From NCBI RefSeq assembly GCF_949628265.1, contig NC_088790.1, forward strand, positions 32,802,545-32,866,544: a DNA stretch of 64,000 bases. Reading direction: 5' to 3'. Positions 11,442-22,231 of this stretch are shown piece after piece. The position numbers were made by a program, and so were the translations under genes. The stretch comes from Cloeon dipterum (Eukaryota > Arthropoda > Insecta > Ephemeroptera > Baetidae). How positions within the stretch are numbered: the first letter of the stretch is position 1; each line of letters opens with the position of its first letter. Under the pieces are notes generated by a model. That model was not told the origin of the DNA, did no database searches, and worked only from the letters and a program-made list of their open reading frames with translations.

Positions 11442-14400
11442 CTCGGATATGGAGGCCTCCAGCGACGGGCCGTTCGTATTTGAATTTAAAGTTGCGTCCT
11501 GAAATCATGCAAATTAATTTTCCAAAGGTTTAATAGAGTCGAAAAAGCTGAAATTAAAACTGCGCATGCGTCAAGTCGAGTTTCCTAGTAACGCAGCGCT
11601 TTCTAGGCCCCCAATCTTCGACGACCGCTTCCACATTAGAGTGTAAGGAAAGGAGAGTAGATACTAGCAGGTGACAATGGCATCAGAGCTGATACTCTAC
11701 TACTCCTTAACTTACGCTCCTCTTAAAACTCCTAGTCTCTTTAGATCAATGCTTGCTAGGGGGCTTAGAAAGCGCTGCTTTACTACAAAACACGACACTT
11801 GACGCATGCGCAGTTGTAATTTCTTAGAGAATTCTTTAAAAAAATTAGCAATTGCCCGGTTTTGAACCGTTTAAAACAAATAATTGCTACAAACGATCCT
11901 AGAATTTTTAAAAATCCGTTCAAAACTCACCTTAGGTTTATTCTCTATATGATTAGATTGTGCTAATCCAAGTTTAGCGTCAAGCTCTTTAATCTGCTGC
12001 TCAAGCTGCTGGCTTCGACTCCTTTCGTTCGACAGCTGTTTCGTTAACGCCTCGTTTTCCTGCAAGCCCCGTTCAATTAATGCCCCAAATTAACTAATTT
12101 AAATTGAATCGCACCTCTTGGGACTTTTTAGCAGAGGAAAGGTCGTCGCTGAGCTTGCCGAGACGGGCCTGCAGCTCGCTGACCTGTTTCTGGGCAGCGG
12201 CTTGGGCGTCTTGGGCGGTGCTGAGCTTGTCGTCAGCCTCCTTTAATCTAGACTCGTTCTGCGCGTTGGCGTCGAGCTTGCTTTGGACGGCGTCCAGTTC
12301 GTCCTGCTTGAGCTGGAGCTGCGTCCGCCAGCGCGTCTCCTCCTGCTCCACGTGCTTCTCCAGCTTGTTGAGCATGCCCTCCGTCTCCTCGATGATGCTC
12401 TTGTAGTGCGTGACCAGCGCCTGCAGCTGCTTGTTCCGGCTCTCCACGTCCTCCAGCATGATTTTCGTCTGGCCGTCGGCCGCCGCCGCCTGCTCGCTGC
12501 TCGCCTCCCGCAGGTGCTCCGCGGCGGCCGCTTCGAACTCCCGCACCCACTCGCTTTGGTCCTGGTTTAGCATTTCACGATTTAGAACAGGAATAAGGTT
12601 TACAATTTAATAATAAATACCTTGGTAACGGGCAAGGTGACGGAGGGGAAAAGTCTTTGCAGCAACTGGCGGAAAGTATCCTGCTCCTCGCCTTGTGCCT
12701 TCTTTGAAACAGCTTCCTGTTGAGGAAAAATTAAAAGGTAAGCGTGGGCGGTGGCAAAACCTCAGATCGCGTGGCCTGAGGAAGGTCGGTTAGAAAAATC
12801 GATGCCGAGTAACGCAAAATGTGCTCAAAAAGCATTAAAAACTGGCCTCGGAGCAGATATCAGGTCGGGGTACCCTGAGAAAGGTCGATAGGGTAGCCCT
12901 AGTCAAAGCCCTCCCCAAGACCTATCCGATGAGGGGTCGTCGTCGACGATCGGACAAACGGCCGAATTTAAACAAAAATAAAACCATTTTTGCCTACTTG
13001 TCCCGCATAACCGAAAAATCTGTAAAAATTAATTTTAATTTTCTATGGGCGGGAAAAATCTGTAAATCGGTTTCTAGACCGGCGGTGGTCCTGCGCGTCC
13101 AATGGAGTCGGTAATATCCTTTAATTTTGCTTTGTTTGGAAAAAAAATTTCGATCTCCCAGAGGGCAAAAAGCGCGTTTTATAAGTTAGAAAAATTATTT
13201 TCTCCAAAGATTTCGATCCCATTGACTCGAATTTGGTTTTAAAAAGATCCTAGATAAATTTCGCGTCGACTGAGGTTCCAATTGTTTCGAAATTTTGCGC
13301 TGAACCGAAGTTATGGCGGAAATAATTAAAAATAATATCAATCTTATCAAAAATTAAATCGAAAAAATTCGTAAAAATTCGAAAAATTTGTCGTAAAATT
13401 CTGCGTCTATCTGGCTTGGCATTTATTTTTGGTAAATTCCCTTACTGGTCAAAATCGGGTTTTGACTCGAAAATATGCCTCGATTTCTCGGATTTAGAGC
13501 CGAAATGCGCGATTATAAAATTTTTCTACTCCGAGGACAACAAATGGCATCTCGAATCGCACAAAAAAGTTTCGGTCCTTGCCAACCAGTATTAAGCATG
13601 CAATTTTAAAAATGAACGCTACATTACAATTTGGAAGAGTGAGAAATGTCGCCATCAATAAGGGCTGCGGAGCTGATCAAAATTACGATCTCTCCGTGGA
13701 AAAAGTGGCGTTTCTCAATTTCTATTCCCAATTGGAAAACAGAAAGCCCCGTCTGGATCGGGGATCTCTGTCGAGAATTGGGTTTCGGGTGTTATCAAGC
13801 GGCACACTAAACTTACTCTAGTTAGTCTTTCACACTCCTTCTTTTTGGCCTCAAAGTTATTCTCAGCAGCCTTGACTGCCTCCATGGCCTTCCAGTTCTT
13901 CGATCGCAAGTCCTGAACGGCCACAAGGTGAGAAATGCATGCTCAAGAAGAGTAAAACCGAATCAAATAGACTCACGTTGTTCTTCAGTCTCTGAGCTTC
14001 GAGTTCCTCCTTCAGCTGGTCGACCGTGCTCGCGTGCTGCGACGCCTCCGACTGCAGTGTCGCCAGCAGCGCGTCCTTTTCTTGCACCCTGCCAGCGATT
14101 CTATTATTCGCTTGCAAAACAGCGAGTTTTGAGATTAATTACCTGTCTTCGAGCTCCTTCACCTTGTCGCTAAAGTCCGGCACGACGCTTACGGCAGCTG
14201 CTTTCGCCGCTTCGGCTCTCAATCGAACAGCCTGGAGATTCATTAATTTATATTATTTGATTGATTTTAATTAATGCAACACTGTTTACCTCTTCCTGGC
14301 TCAGCTTCAGTTCGTTCTCGAGCAGTTTGATCTTCTGCTCAAGTTCTCGTTCAGAAAGGGAAATTTTCTAGAAATAACAGGCAAAATTACTGGGATGTTT

Positions 14401-17400
14401 TCTTTGAATTTTAGCACCGGGATTTTTTAATTAAAAATATTCTAGAGTTTTTGGCGGTGCAACCAGAATATTCGGCGTCAAAACAGTCGAAATCGGTTTC
14501 CGAAGAGGCGCAGACACTGCTCGCCGCTCGTGGGGGGCGTAGTTCGACGCTATATTTTATTCCCTTAGTTACTGCTCTTTTGGACAACGCGAAATTTATC
14601 TGGGATCATTTTGAGACCAAGTTGAAGCCGATCTGATAAAAATCCTTGAAGGGAATAATTTTTTAACTTTAAAAAACGCGCATTTTTTCCTATGGAAATC
14701 GAAAATGTGCGATTTTTTCCAAACGAAGCGAAATTAAAGGGTTTAACCGACTGCGTTGCACGCACAGGACCACCGCCGGTCTGGCCACCGATTTTCAGAT
14801 TGTTCGCGCCCATGGAAAAATTTAAATTAATTTTTTACGGTTTTTCGGCTTTGCGCGACGAGTAGGCGAACAAAAATTTATTTTAAAATCCCGCCGTTTG
14901 CGACAGTTTTGACGCCAGACTTTTCGGTTTGAGGCAAATAAAAATCTAGTATTTTTAATACAATAAAACCCAGTTGATAGAATCTTAAAATAATTTTTTT
15001 TTACCTCGATGTCGTTTTTAACAGCTGCGAGTTCGTCCTGCAGCAGCTGTTTGCTGTGCTGCTCCGAGTGGATCAGTTGCTTTGACGCGTTCAGCTCGTT
15101 TCTCAGTTCGTCCTGCAGGTTCTGGTTCACCTGCAGCCGCTTTTCCAGGTCGGCGATGTTGCCCTGAGCACTTGCGATCTGAGACTGCAGCTGGCTAACC
15201 TCCTGCTCGACACAAAAAATTTCTAAACGTCCATTTATTTATTTTTCTTTACCTCTTGGTGTGCTTGGGTGAGCTTATTGACATCGACCTGAGCCGAGAG
15301 GTTCTTCAGGGCCGCGTTCTTCTCCTCTGTGAGAGCACGGACAATCTTCCGCTCTTCGGCCAGCTGATTTTGCAGCTGTTTGGGATTTTAATTATAAAAA
15401 AAATTCTATCAATTTGGATAAAAAATTAATTACCAGTTGGGTGGCGTGGGCGTTTTTGTTCTGCAACTCTGAGGTGTTTTGCAGCTGCGAGTTGAGGAGC
15501 TGGATGGCCTGTTTCTTGGCGGCCAGCTGCTCCTCGAGCTGTCGGTACATGGCGGAGTGGCGGGTGCGCTCGGTGTTGATTTCGGAGCGCAGCTCGACCA
15601 GCTTGGCGTGCACGCCCTGCGAGGTCTGCTGCTCCTCGGCCAGCGCCTTCTCCTTCTCGGCCAGCTGTTTCTTGAGGCGCGCCATCGGGTCGGGCCGGGC
15701 GCCCACCCACTCCACCGAGCCGCGGTTCAGCAACTGGTCTACCAGCTGCTGGTGCTCAGACTCGGACAGATCGGCCTTCTGCAGGAGGGGAAGCAGCACG
15801 CCCAGCGTCACTGTTTCCGAATCTGAGGACAAATTGAAAAGCAAATTAGTCGCGAAATGTCGTGAAGTTGCTTACATAGTGTAAAAGTGGGCGGGCCAAG
15901 AGATTGGACAATTTGCCGCGACACGAAATCCGGAAAAATTGTAAATTCTGATTTTTCAGGATTATTGCCCAGATTTACCCGTGTTTAAATAGCCCATGAA
16001 CGTTTGTACCAGCGTCCTGAATTTTTTCATCACAATTCAGGTCATACCCTGAGTGACCTTTGAACTCAAAATTTGTTTTTCGAGGATGAATTCTATTTTT
16101 TCGTGTTCAAACTACTTTAGAAATCTAGACTGACCAACTTAAAGCCAGGTTATACCTTCACGGTCCAACCCTGATTTTACCCTGAGAGTCGAAATTTAAA
16201 AGTAGTCCAAATTAAGCGAGTTGGGTGTCGTTTAATATGTTTTCAACCCCGAGAAACTCAAATTCGCTTTCAAATCATCAAAATAATCACTGTCAAAAAA
16301 GTTATTAATACGTCTACTAATCAAATATGTAAACTCTTTTTAAATTTTACATTTACAAGCATCATTCTGCTTAAATAGATGCATATTAAGAGATAACGGA
16401 CTTGATTACGTCATTTTTGACGTCAATGTTGCAACCATTTCTCTTTTAACGAGTTTTAACGCGATGCACTTTGCTCCACTTGTCGTTTATAGAGCGAATT
16501 AAAATGTTTACAATGGTAGCCCCTTTAGTTTCGGGAATTTGATTACGTCATCAAGCTGCAGGTGTCCCCACTCATAAATTTAATTCCGAATAAAATGTAT
16601 TTGATTAATTAAGACGAGTTGGCGACAAACAGGATGATCGAGTCATCGCTGCTGGTTGAACTTTGACCCGCGATTTTCGAGGCTCGGCGGAGCGTGCGAA
16701 CATCCACGCCCGCCATTCACCAGAGATGAGCGAGCGAGCTAGAGGCATGTGCTGCTTTCGATAATTGCAAAAAACCATTTGTAGGCCGGCGACGGGAGGG
16801 CGCTTGCGGTGCAGCGGCCCAGCGAGTGAATCGGGCCAACGGGCCAAACCGCAAGCCAGCCGGTGCGAGAAGAGCGACACAGAGAGAAAGAGAGAGAGTG
16901 AGCGAGAGAGACTGCCTTTCACGCCTCATGCCGCACCGATTCGACAATTTCAGCACAGATTTTACGAGATTTAAATGCACTGCTCGCCCAGCAAATTGGA
17001 CTGGAGTTGATTTCATTTTTTTAAACTAATTCCTGGTGGTTTAAAAAGTTTTAATTTAATTTGAAAAACCTTTCAAAGAGCGTGGCAGGTAATATTCGAA
17101 AATTTTCCAGTTTTCCGAGATTTAAAAAAAAAAATACAAAAATCAATTTAGAACATTTTTAAATATTTTAATTTCCATCAATGTCCATTAAAGACGTTTA
17201 ATGTTTTTTTTAATAACCTGATTAATTATTTTGTTGACTGTAGAACAAAAATTGGGGAAAAACTTGTGGCAAATGAGATAAGATAGGAGCTACACTAAAG
17301 ACATTTAATCTTTTTTATGCTCATTTTACGACCTTTATCGCGGACGTCAAGAATTTTTTTTGTGCCAGCTCTTGGCTTTGGTGCGATACAAATTTTTTCG

Positions 17401-20400
17401 TGCAACCGGTCGCATTCCGTTTTTTTGCCACGAGAGCACGGAGCGATAATGTGGCGACGCGGCAGCAGGTTCCAAAGGTCAAAGTCAATCGCCAGCACTC
17501 AAGGTTGCTCTCGAATTCCGAATGTATATTTTATTTTTGTTGGAGCGGTAACGGCTGAATGGAGAGATTCCCCGAGTGCAACAGCTGAATCGTTGGGATA
17601 AATTGGAAAAGCGGTCGAGTCGGGTCGGGTCGAGCGAGCGCTTCACTTCACTTGTTGTTACCAGGCGGAGAACGTGACTGCGTGGAATAGGACGTGCATG
17701 CCGCGTTGGCCGCTCTCGCTTCCAGCTCCGAGCGGCGCGGCCGCGGCGCGGCGCGTGGGAGCCTCCGCTCGCGCTTATGCATGCTTTTCTTTGTTCTCCA
17801 TTCAGCGGGCCGACAGACCGGCACTCAGCAAAGAAACGACATTTATTTACTTTCGGCCGGACGCACACTTTGCCTAATCAATCAGGGCCAGCGACACCTT
17901 TTACGGATTTTCTAAATGGAAACTGTTACAATAGAAACAACATTTTCTATTAAGAAATTTGGAAACAAATAGTTGGAAACAAAAATTAAAAAATGATCTG
18001 GACAGAAATATTTGAGTCTTAGGAGTTTAAAAAATTTTCAGGCACTTTTAAATGCGATTTAAAATCAAATCATGAATTTTAAATTATTCCGACACAATTT
18101 CGAAATCGGTAATTAGCTTTTAAAAAGATTAAATTAAGGTTTTATGGGGTTTTACCAAAAAATCTCTGTAAAAAAGAATTAAATCCGTAAATTTAAAAAC
18201 CTGCCACGCCATTCTAATGAAATTCCTGCGATTTACCATCAAATAAGCACCAATTATGAATTTTAAATTATTCCGACACAATTTAGAAATCAGTTATTAG
18301 CTTTGAAAGAGATTAATTAAAGGTTTTTACGGTTTTACGAAAATATCTGGGTAAAAAAGAAAATTATCCGCTGGTTTTGGAACCTGCCACGCCCCCTACT
18401 GAAATTCCTAAGACTATTTACCATCAAATAAGAGTTCTTAAACATTGTCCCACAAAATTTCCAAATTTAAATTAAATCAATTTTGCTTTACACCAAAAAT
18501 TTCGGCATTAAAAAGAAAATTTAGAGCTCGCCGTGGCCACGCCCCTTTTCAGTAACAAAAATTACGGGTTTTCCCGAGCGACCTGAGCTCTCGAATCTTC
18601 CTGGTGTCGCTAATGATTTGACGTCATCCACTGGCTGGCAAATTTTCCAGCAATGAATCACTCTTTGATTTCCGTCCTCTGACAAGCGAACGACAAATTC
18701 CAACGAAAAAAATATTTTATTTTGTAACAACTGCGGTTTTTCAGCTCGGAAGTTGCTGGTCGGCGGCTAAATCCACGATTCCGGGTTAATTGGGTTAAGA
18801 GAGAAAGAGAGGCCGGAAGTGGCCGCCCGCCGGGAAGGAAAGAAAACATGTCATTTTTTCACATTTCGTCCCCTCGCCCGCCCAACGGACCGACCGACCG
18901 AGTGAACCGACACAATGCGCGCGGCCTGTTTTTCAATTTAGAATGTTATTAGGAGGCGCGATAAGACAACATCCTCTGCCCCGACCCTTGACGCGAACGA
19001 GGAGGAAGAGGAGGAGGAGCGGGGGCCTTGTCTCGTCTTATCGCAGCCAAAAATTCATTCATGGCTCCAACGATTGCTTCAGAATTAAAATTCTTTTCGG
19101 CAAGAGCTTTTGACCATTTTCTGCGGCGCAGAGGCGGTCCCTCCCGAGGTCATCGCTCCGTCCATTGTGTCGTGTCCCAAGGTCGTCGCACTGCTCGCCG
19201 GCTGAGTCAGCGCGTGGACAATCAACTCGACGACGCAAATTTATTTGAATTTCAAACCTATTTTAACGCAAAAATGCAATTGATCGACCGGAAAACAGGG
19301 TTCCAAAAATCCCGGCGGGTTTCAAACCCAATTAAACCCGGTTTGAGCCCACTTAAACCGTTCCGAACCCTGATAAAACCGGTCCGAACCATGTTAAACC
19401 AGTCCGAAACCCAGTATTGAACGCATTATGCAACAAGAATAATTTCTGACCCAGAAATCGGGTGTGAAATCGGTGTGTTATTTAAATTTGAGGCGAGCAG
19501 GCTGGCGACCTTGCCGACCTACCTACCTACCTTGGGCCGGGAAACGCCCAGGTGTGAAAAATAATTCAATACCCTTGAGAGTCGAGACGCGGCCCAAGTT
19601 GCATATCGCGTTTCCCGCATCGTTTAGTCATTCTCAAACTGAAAACTCACTGATCAGCTGCTGGTCTGGCTTTTTCTTCTGCTTCTTCTCCCTCTGCGGC
19701 AGCGGCTGGACGACCGGGGCCGGCGTTTCGCTCACCTGCACGTTCAGGGACACTTTTCCCGGCCTGGGCGGCTCGTTGGGCGCCGTGTTGAGGGCCACTT
19801 TGCCCGCCTTGCCGTTCACTTTGGCCTTGTTTCGCGGGGGCAGCGGCGGCGGCACCTCCTCCTCGGCAGCCACGTCCGGCTCGTCCACCACCTCCACGTC
19901 CTCCTTCTGCGTACAGGCCGAAAAGGCTCGAAAATTAGGCCGAAGCACGGTAATTCGAGAATATTGTGATCGAGACAGCAGCGCCACACCGACAGGCAGC
20001 GAAAATATAAATATTTTTGTTGGCTGTCTCGATCTTGAGAGAACCGAAGGATTGGTTCTTGACATTTTTCTGGTTTTTTATTGCTTCTCGATCTTAAAAT
20101 CGCCAGAGTAACGGTTTTGTCCGTCTTTAAAACTCAAGAATTATTAGTAAAAACCGCCTATTTTGATGATACCATGGGAAAGTTACAAAATATTGAGACT
20201 AAATTAAAACTGCGCATGCGTCAAGTCGAGTTTCCTAGTAACGCAGCGCTTTCTAGGCCCCCAATCTTCGACGACCACTCCCACATTAGAGGGTAAGGAA
20301 AGGAGAGTAGATACTAGCAGGCGACGATGGCTTCAGAGCTGATACTCTACTACTCCTTAACTTACACTCCTCTTAAAACTCTTCTCTTCAAAGTGATGCT

Positions 20401-21308
20401 CGCTAGGGGGCCTAGAGAGCCGGCGCATCTGATTGGTCGCCGCGCTGCTTTACTAGAAAACACGACAATTGACGCATGCGCAGTTTTAATTTAGCGTCAA
20501 TTTTCCCTAGCTTTCGCATGGTATCATAAAAATTAGGGGGTTATACAAACGCAACGGGTCTGAATGAAATTCCAGTGCTAAAAATCCTACAAATCTAAGG
20601 AAAACAATTCAGGATTTTCTAATAATGTCAAAAATGAGCCAGAAATATCAACTTTGAATTTTTTCGGACGATTCCACAAATTCCAACAATTCACAGTTCA
20701 AGAAATTAACCAAATTTCTACAACCTAGAGAATTAATTTTAAAAAAAACTCACGCTAATGCTTCTTTTAAGAAGGACATCGTCCTTGGGAAGAATTTCCT
20801 CAAAGTGGTTAGCGGGCACGGGCTCCTCTTCGGCAAGAGGGCTGTGCTCCTCGCGGTTGTGCAAGATGGGCTTCACCTTGTTCTTGCGGTTATTCTTCTT
20901 CTTCGGCTCCTCAGGCTGCGGAAAATCAAAATAAGCAATTAAAAAAATTCACCCCAAATTGGAGAAAACACCCACCTGCGGAGCGGCGACCTCCTCGGCC
21001 TCGGGGAACTTGAACTCGACGTGTGGGTGGCTGAGTTCGTTGGGGGCGGTTGCGGGGGTTGGGGCGGCAGCGGCGGCCGACTCGGACTTGGCCTCCTTGT
21101 CCTTCTTCTTGCTGGGCTTGTTTTTGGGCTTCTTGACGCGCGCCTTGTCGCTGCCGATGAGGTCGATGAGCGCGCCGCCACGTCTGCGCTGCTCGTCCAA
21201 CGCCTCCTCGAACGTCTTCTCCCGGAAGCCGAAGATGAAGATGATGAGCACGAGCAGCCCGCACAACACGGTCCCGGCCCCGGTGATCATAGCTGTGTTC
21301 GCGTCCAT
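11442..21308 (-). CDS. RRBP1/KTN1: kinectin / p180 (RRBP1)-like ER membrane coiled-coil protein
   Basis: Coding exons, 5' to 3': 20976-21308, 20754-20915, 19651-19906, 15434-15822, 15253-15375, 15005-15205, 14290-14367, 14143-14231, 13977-14100, 13817-13912, 12621-12716, 12115-12561, 11931-12059 and 11442-11498. They total 860 codons and every phase closes. Residues 7-28 are one membrane segment, followed by the family's EEAL-x-x-QR motif and a K-rich linker; the remainder is long coiled coil. Exon 10 carries LRSKNWKAMEA, and exons 11-12 carry LFPSVTLPVTK followed by SEWVREFE. These match the conserved kinectin C-terminal region. The family spans the rough ER and binds ribosomes or microtubule motors. 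The ATG follows an acceptor directly, so a 5' UTR exon exists. The stop is not fixed: a terminal exon near 11037-11110 is possible. Confidence 0.85.
11554..11822. repeat. inverted-repeat element, family C copy 1
   Basis: Ends read AATTAAAACTGCGCATGCGTCAAGT and the mirror ACTTGACGCATGCGCAGT. Inside are GTTTCCTAGTAACGCAGCGCTTTCTAGG and a secondary palindrome around AGTAGATACTAGC and GCTGATACTCTACT. It lies in the intron between exons 11442-11498 and 11931-12059. Confidence 0.88.
12825..13330 (+). repeat. dispersed repeat, family G copy 1
   Basis: About 500 bases match, in inverse orientation, the repeat at 26.5-27.2 kb. Shared blocks include GGTACCCTGA, AAAGCCCTCCCCAAGACCT, CCGATGAGGGGTCGT, CGATCGGACAAACGGCCGAATTT and AGACCGGCGGTGG. 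No open frame. It is in the intron between the exons at 12621 and 13817. Confidence 0.75.
14446..14965 (+). repeat. dispersed repeat, family G-related copy 2
   Basis: Bases 14570-14860 match 26700-26990 in the same orientation (AATTTATCT-GGATCATTTT-GACCAA, CCGGTCTGG, TTTTTTACGGTTTTTCGGCTTTG). Bases 14470-14580 match 23365-23480 (GGCGCAGACACTGCTCGCCGCTC). It is an intron insertion with no coding content. Confidence 0.7.
15950..16280. repeat. diverged intronic repeat
   Basis: Blocks such as GGTCCAACCCTGA and TTTTCAACCCCG recur at 23560-23660. It lies in the 3.8-kb intron between the exons at 15434-15822 and 19651-19906. The match is weak and may extend further. Confidence 0.45.
16280..18044. 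other. large intron with two GC-rich patches
   Basis: Inside the 3.8-kb intron of the kinectin-like gene. GC-rich, GA-repeat-bearing patches at 16680-16930 and 17600-17880 resemble promoter regions and might drive a shorter transcript. I could not find a coding first exon with matching phase in either. Confidence 0.35.
18045..18550. repeat. degenerate tandem repeat, unit about 185 bases, about 2.5 copies
   Basis: ATGAATTTTAAATTATTCCGACACAATTT recurs at about 18072 and 18256, and TTTACCATCAAATAAG recurs at about 18233 and 18418. CCTGCCACGCC also recurs with the same period. Unit length is 184-185 bases. Confidence 0.8.
20160..20530. repeat. family C copy 2 nested in a second inverted repeat
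   Basis: The core (about 20200-20495) is the family C element also seen at 11554. Outside it is another mirrored pair: TTTTGATGATACCATG at about 20160 and CATGGTATCATAAAAA at about 20515. This suggests the C element landed inside, or extends into, another foldback. It is in the kinectin-like gene's intron between the exons at 19651 and 20754. Confidence 0.8.
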
Positions 21309-21633
21309 CCTGTCCGAAAAATCAAAGGTCTCGCTATCACAATCAAATACATAAAGAAAGATGTCGAGTTGAGCTGCTGAGCAACCGTCCCCTCCCCACA
21401 AAGGAAACGTCAAAAGTGTTCACGTTTATGTATCTGTCTGTTTATTGAAATATAAATTAAATGCCGGCGGCGCCCCGGCCGACTCTCTGCCCGTTCCGCA
21501 ATAATTATTATTAATTTGTCAGTCGTGAATGACGGCAGCGAGATAAGGCCCGATTAATCCCCGGCCGGTTATGCAAGCGGCCCGAATCGAAACCTGCCCT
21601 AAATCCAAATGAATTGGTCGACGCCCGGCTTAC

Positions 21634-21735
21634 CTGGTGCCCTGGTCGTGCGCTCCTACAGCATCCAACGAGCCTTTCAGTTTGCAAACCGGAGAAAAGG
21701 ACTCGGAATTTCGGCACCAGACTCGTCAGCCAGCC
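21634..21735 (-). other. probable 5' UTR exon of the kinectin-like gene
   Basis: A good donor (CACCAG, then GTAAGCC) at 21631-21634 on the minus strand pairs with the acceptor immediately before the ATG at 21308. The exon is non-coding; its upstream end is approximate. Confidence 0.45.
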
Positions 21736-22231
21736 CACCACGTATACTAAACTTCGGTTCACTGATTGCGTCTCTCGTCTCTCGTTCGCGTTCCGCCGAT
21801 GGCCGAATGCGAAACGGGAGAGGGGAATCATCGATCATCAGCCTGCGATGCGATGAGTGCGACGCCAGCTGCGAAATTCGCGGCCAAGCGGCGAACTAGG
21901 GAACTGATTTAGCGGCAGACTTCATTCCAGCCAATGAAAAGCGAGTAAATTCTGGGAGAACAGCTCTGATTGGCTGATTTGTTGAGGATTGTGGAAGAGC
22001 GGTGAAAATTTGAACTAGAATCACTGAGAAATTTTCTCCTTCCAAGTTGAATCGGACCGAAATGCGGAATGCGAACGGCGGAACACAACAAAAACAAATC
22101 AATATTGCCCCAAGACCAGCCCATGTATTTCTGGTAAATGTTTTTCGTGTAATTTGTTGATTTAATTAAAGAAAACATATTTTTTCTGCTCCGAAATGAA
22201 ATAAAATGTTTGAATTTCAGTTGTGATCCAA
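21736..22231. promoter_or_regulatory. shared divergent promoter region, kinectin-like gene and ZAD gene 1
   Basis: Two head-to-head genes are separated here by under 600 bases. An opposed pair of CCAAT boxes, CCAGCCAATGAA near 21928 and CTGATTGGCTG near 21968, lies in between. No TATA box is seen. Confidence 0.5.

Noticed and set aside
12248-12570. Long open frames on both strands across the large coiled-coil exon
   Set aside because: They are GC-rich shadows of the kinectin-like exon at 12115-12561; only the minus frame with splice-consistent ends and kinectin motifs is real.
19028-20111. Long plus-strand frames at 19.0-20.1 kb
   Set aside because: The second overlaps the antisense of a kinectin-like exon and the first has no splice context, domain or conserved duplicate.
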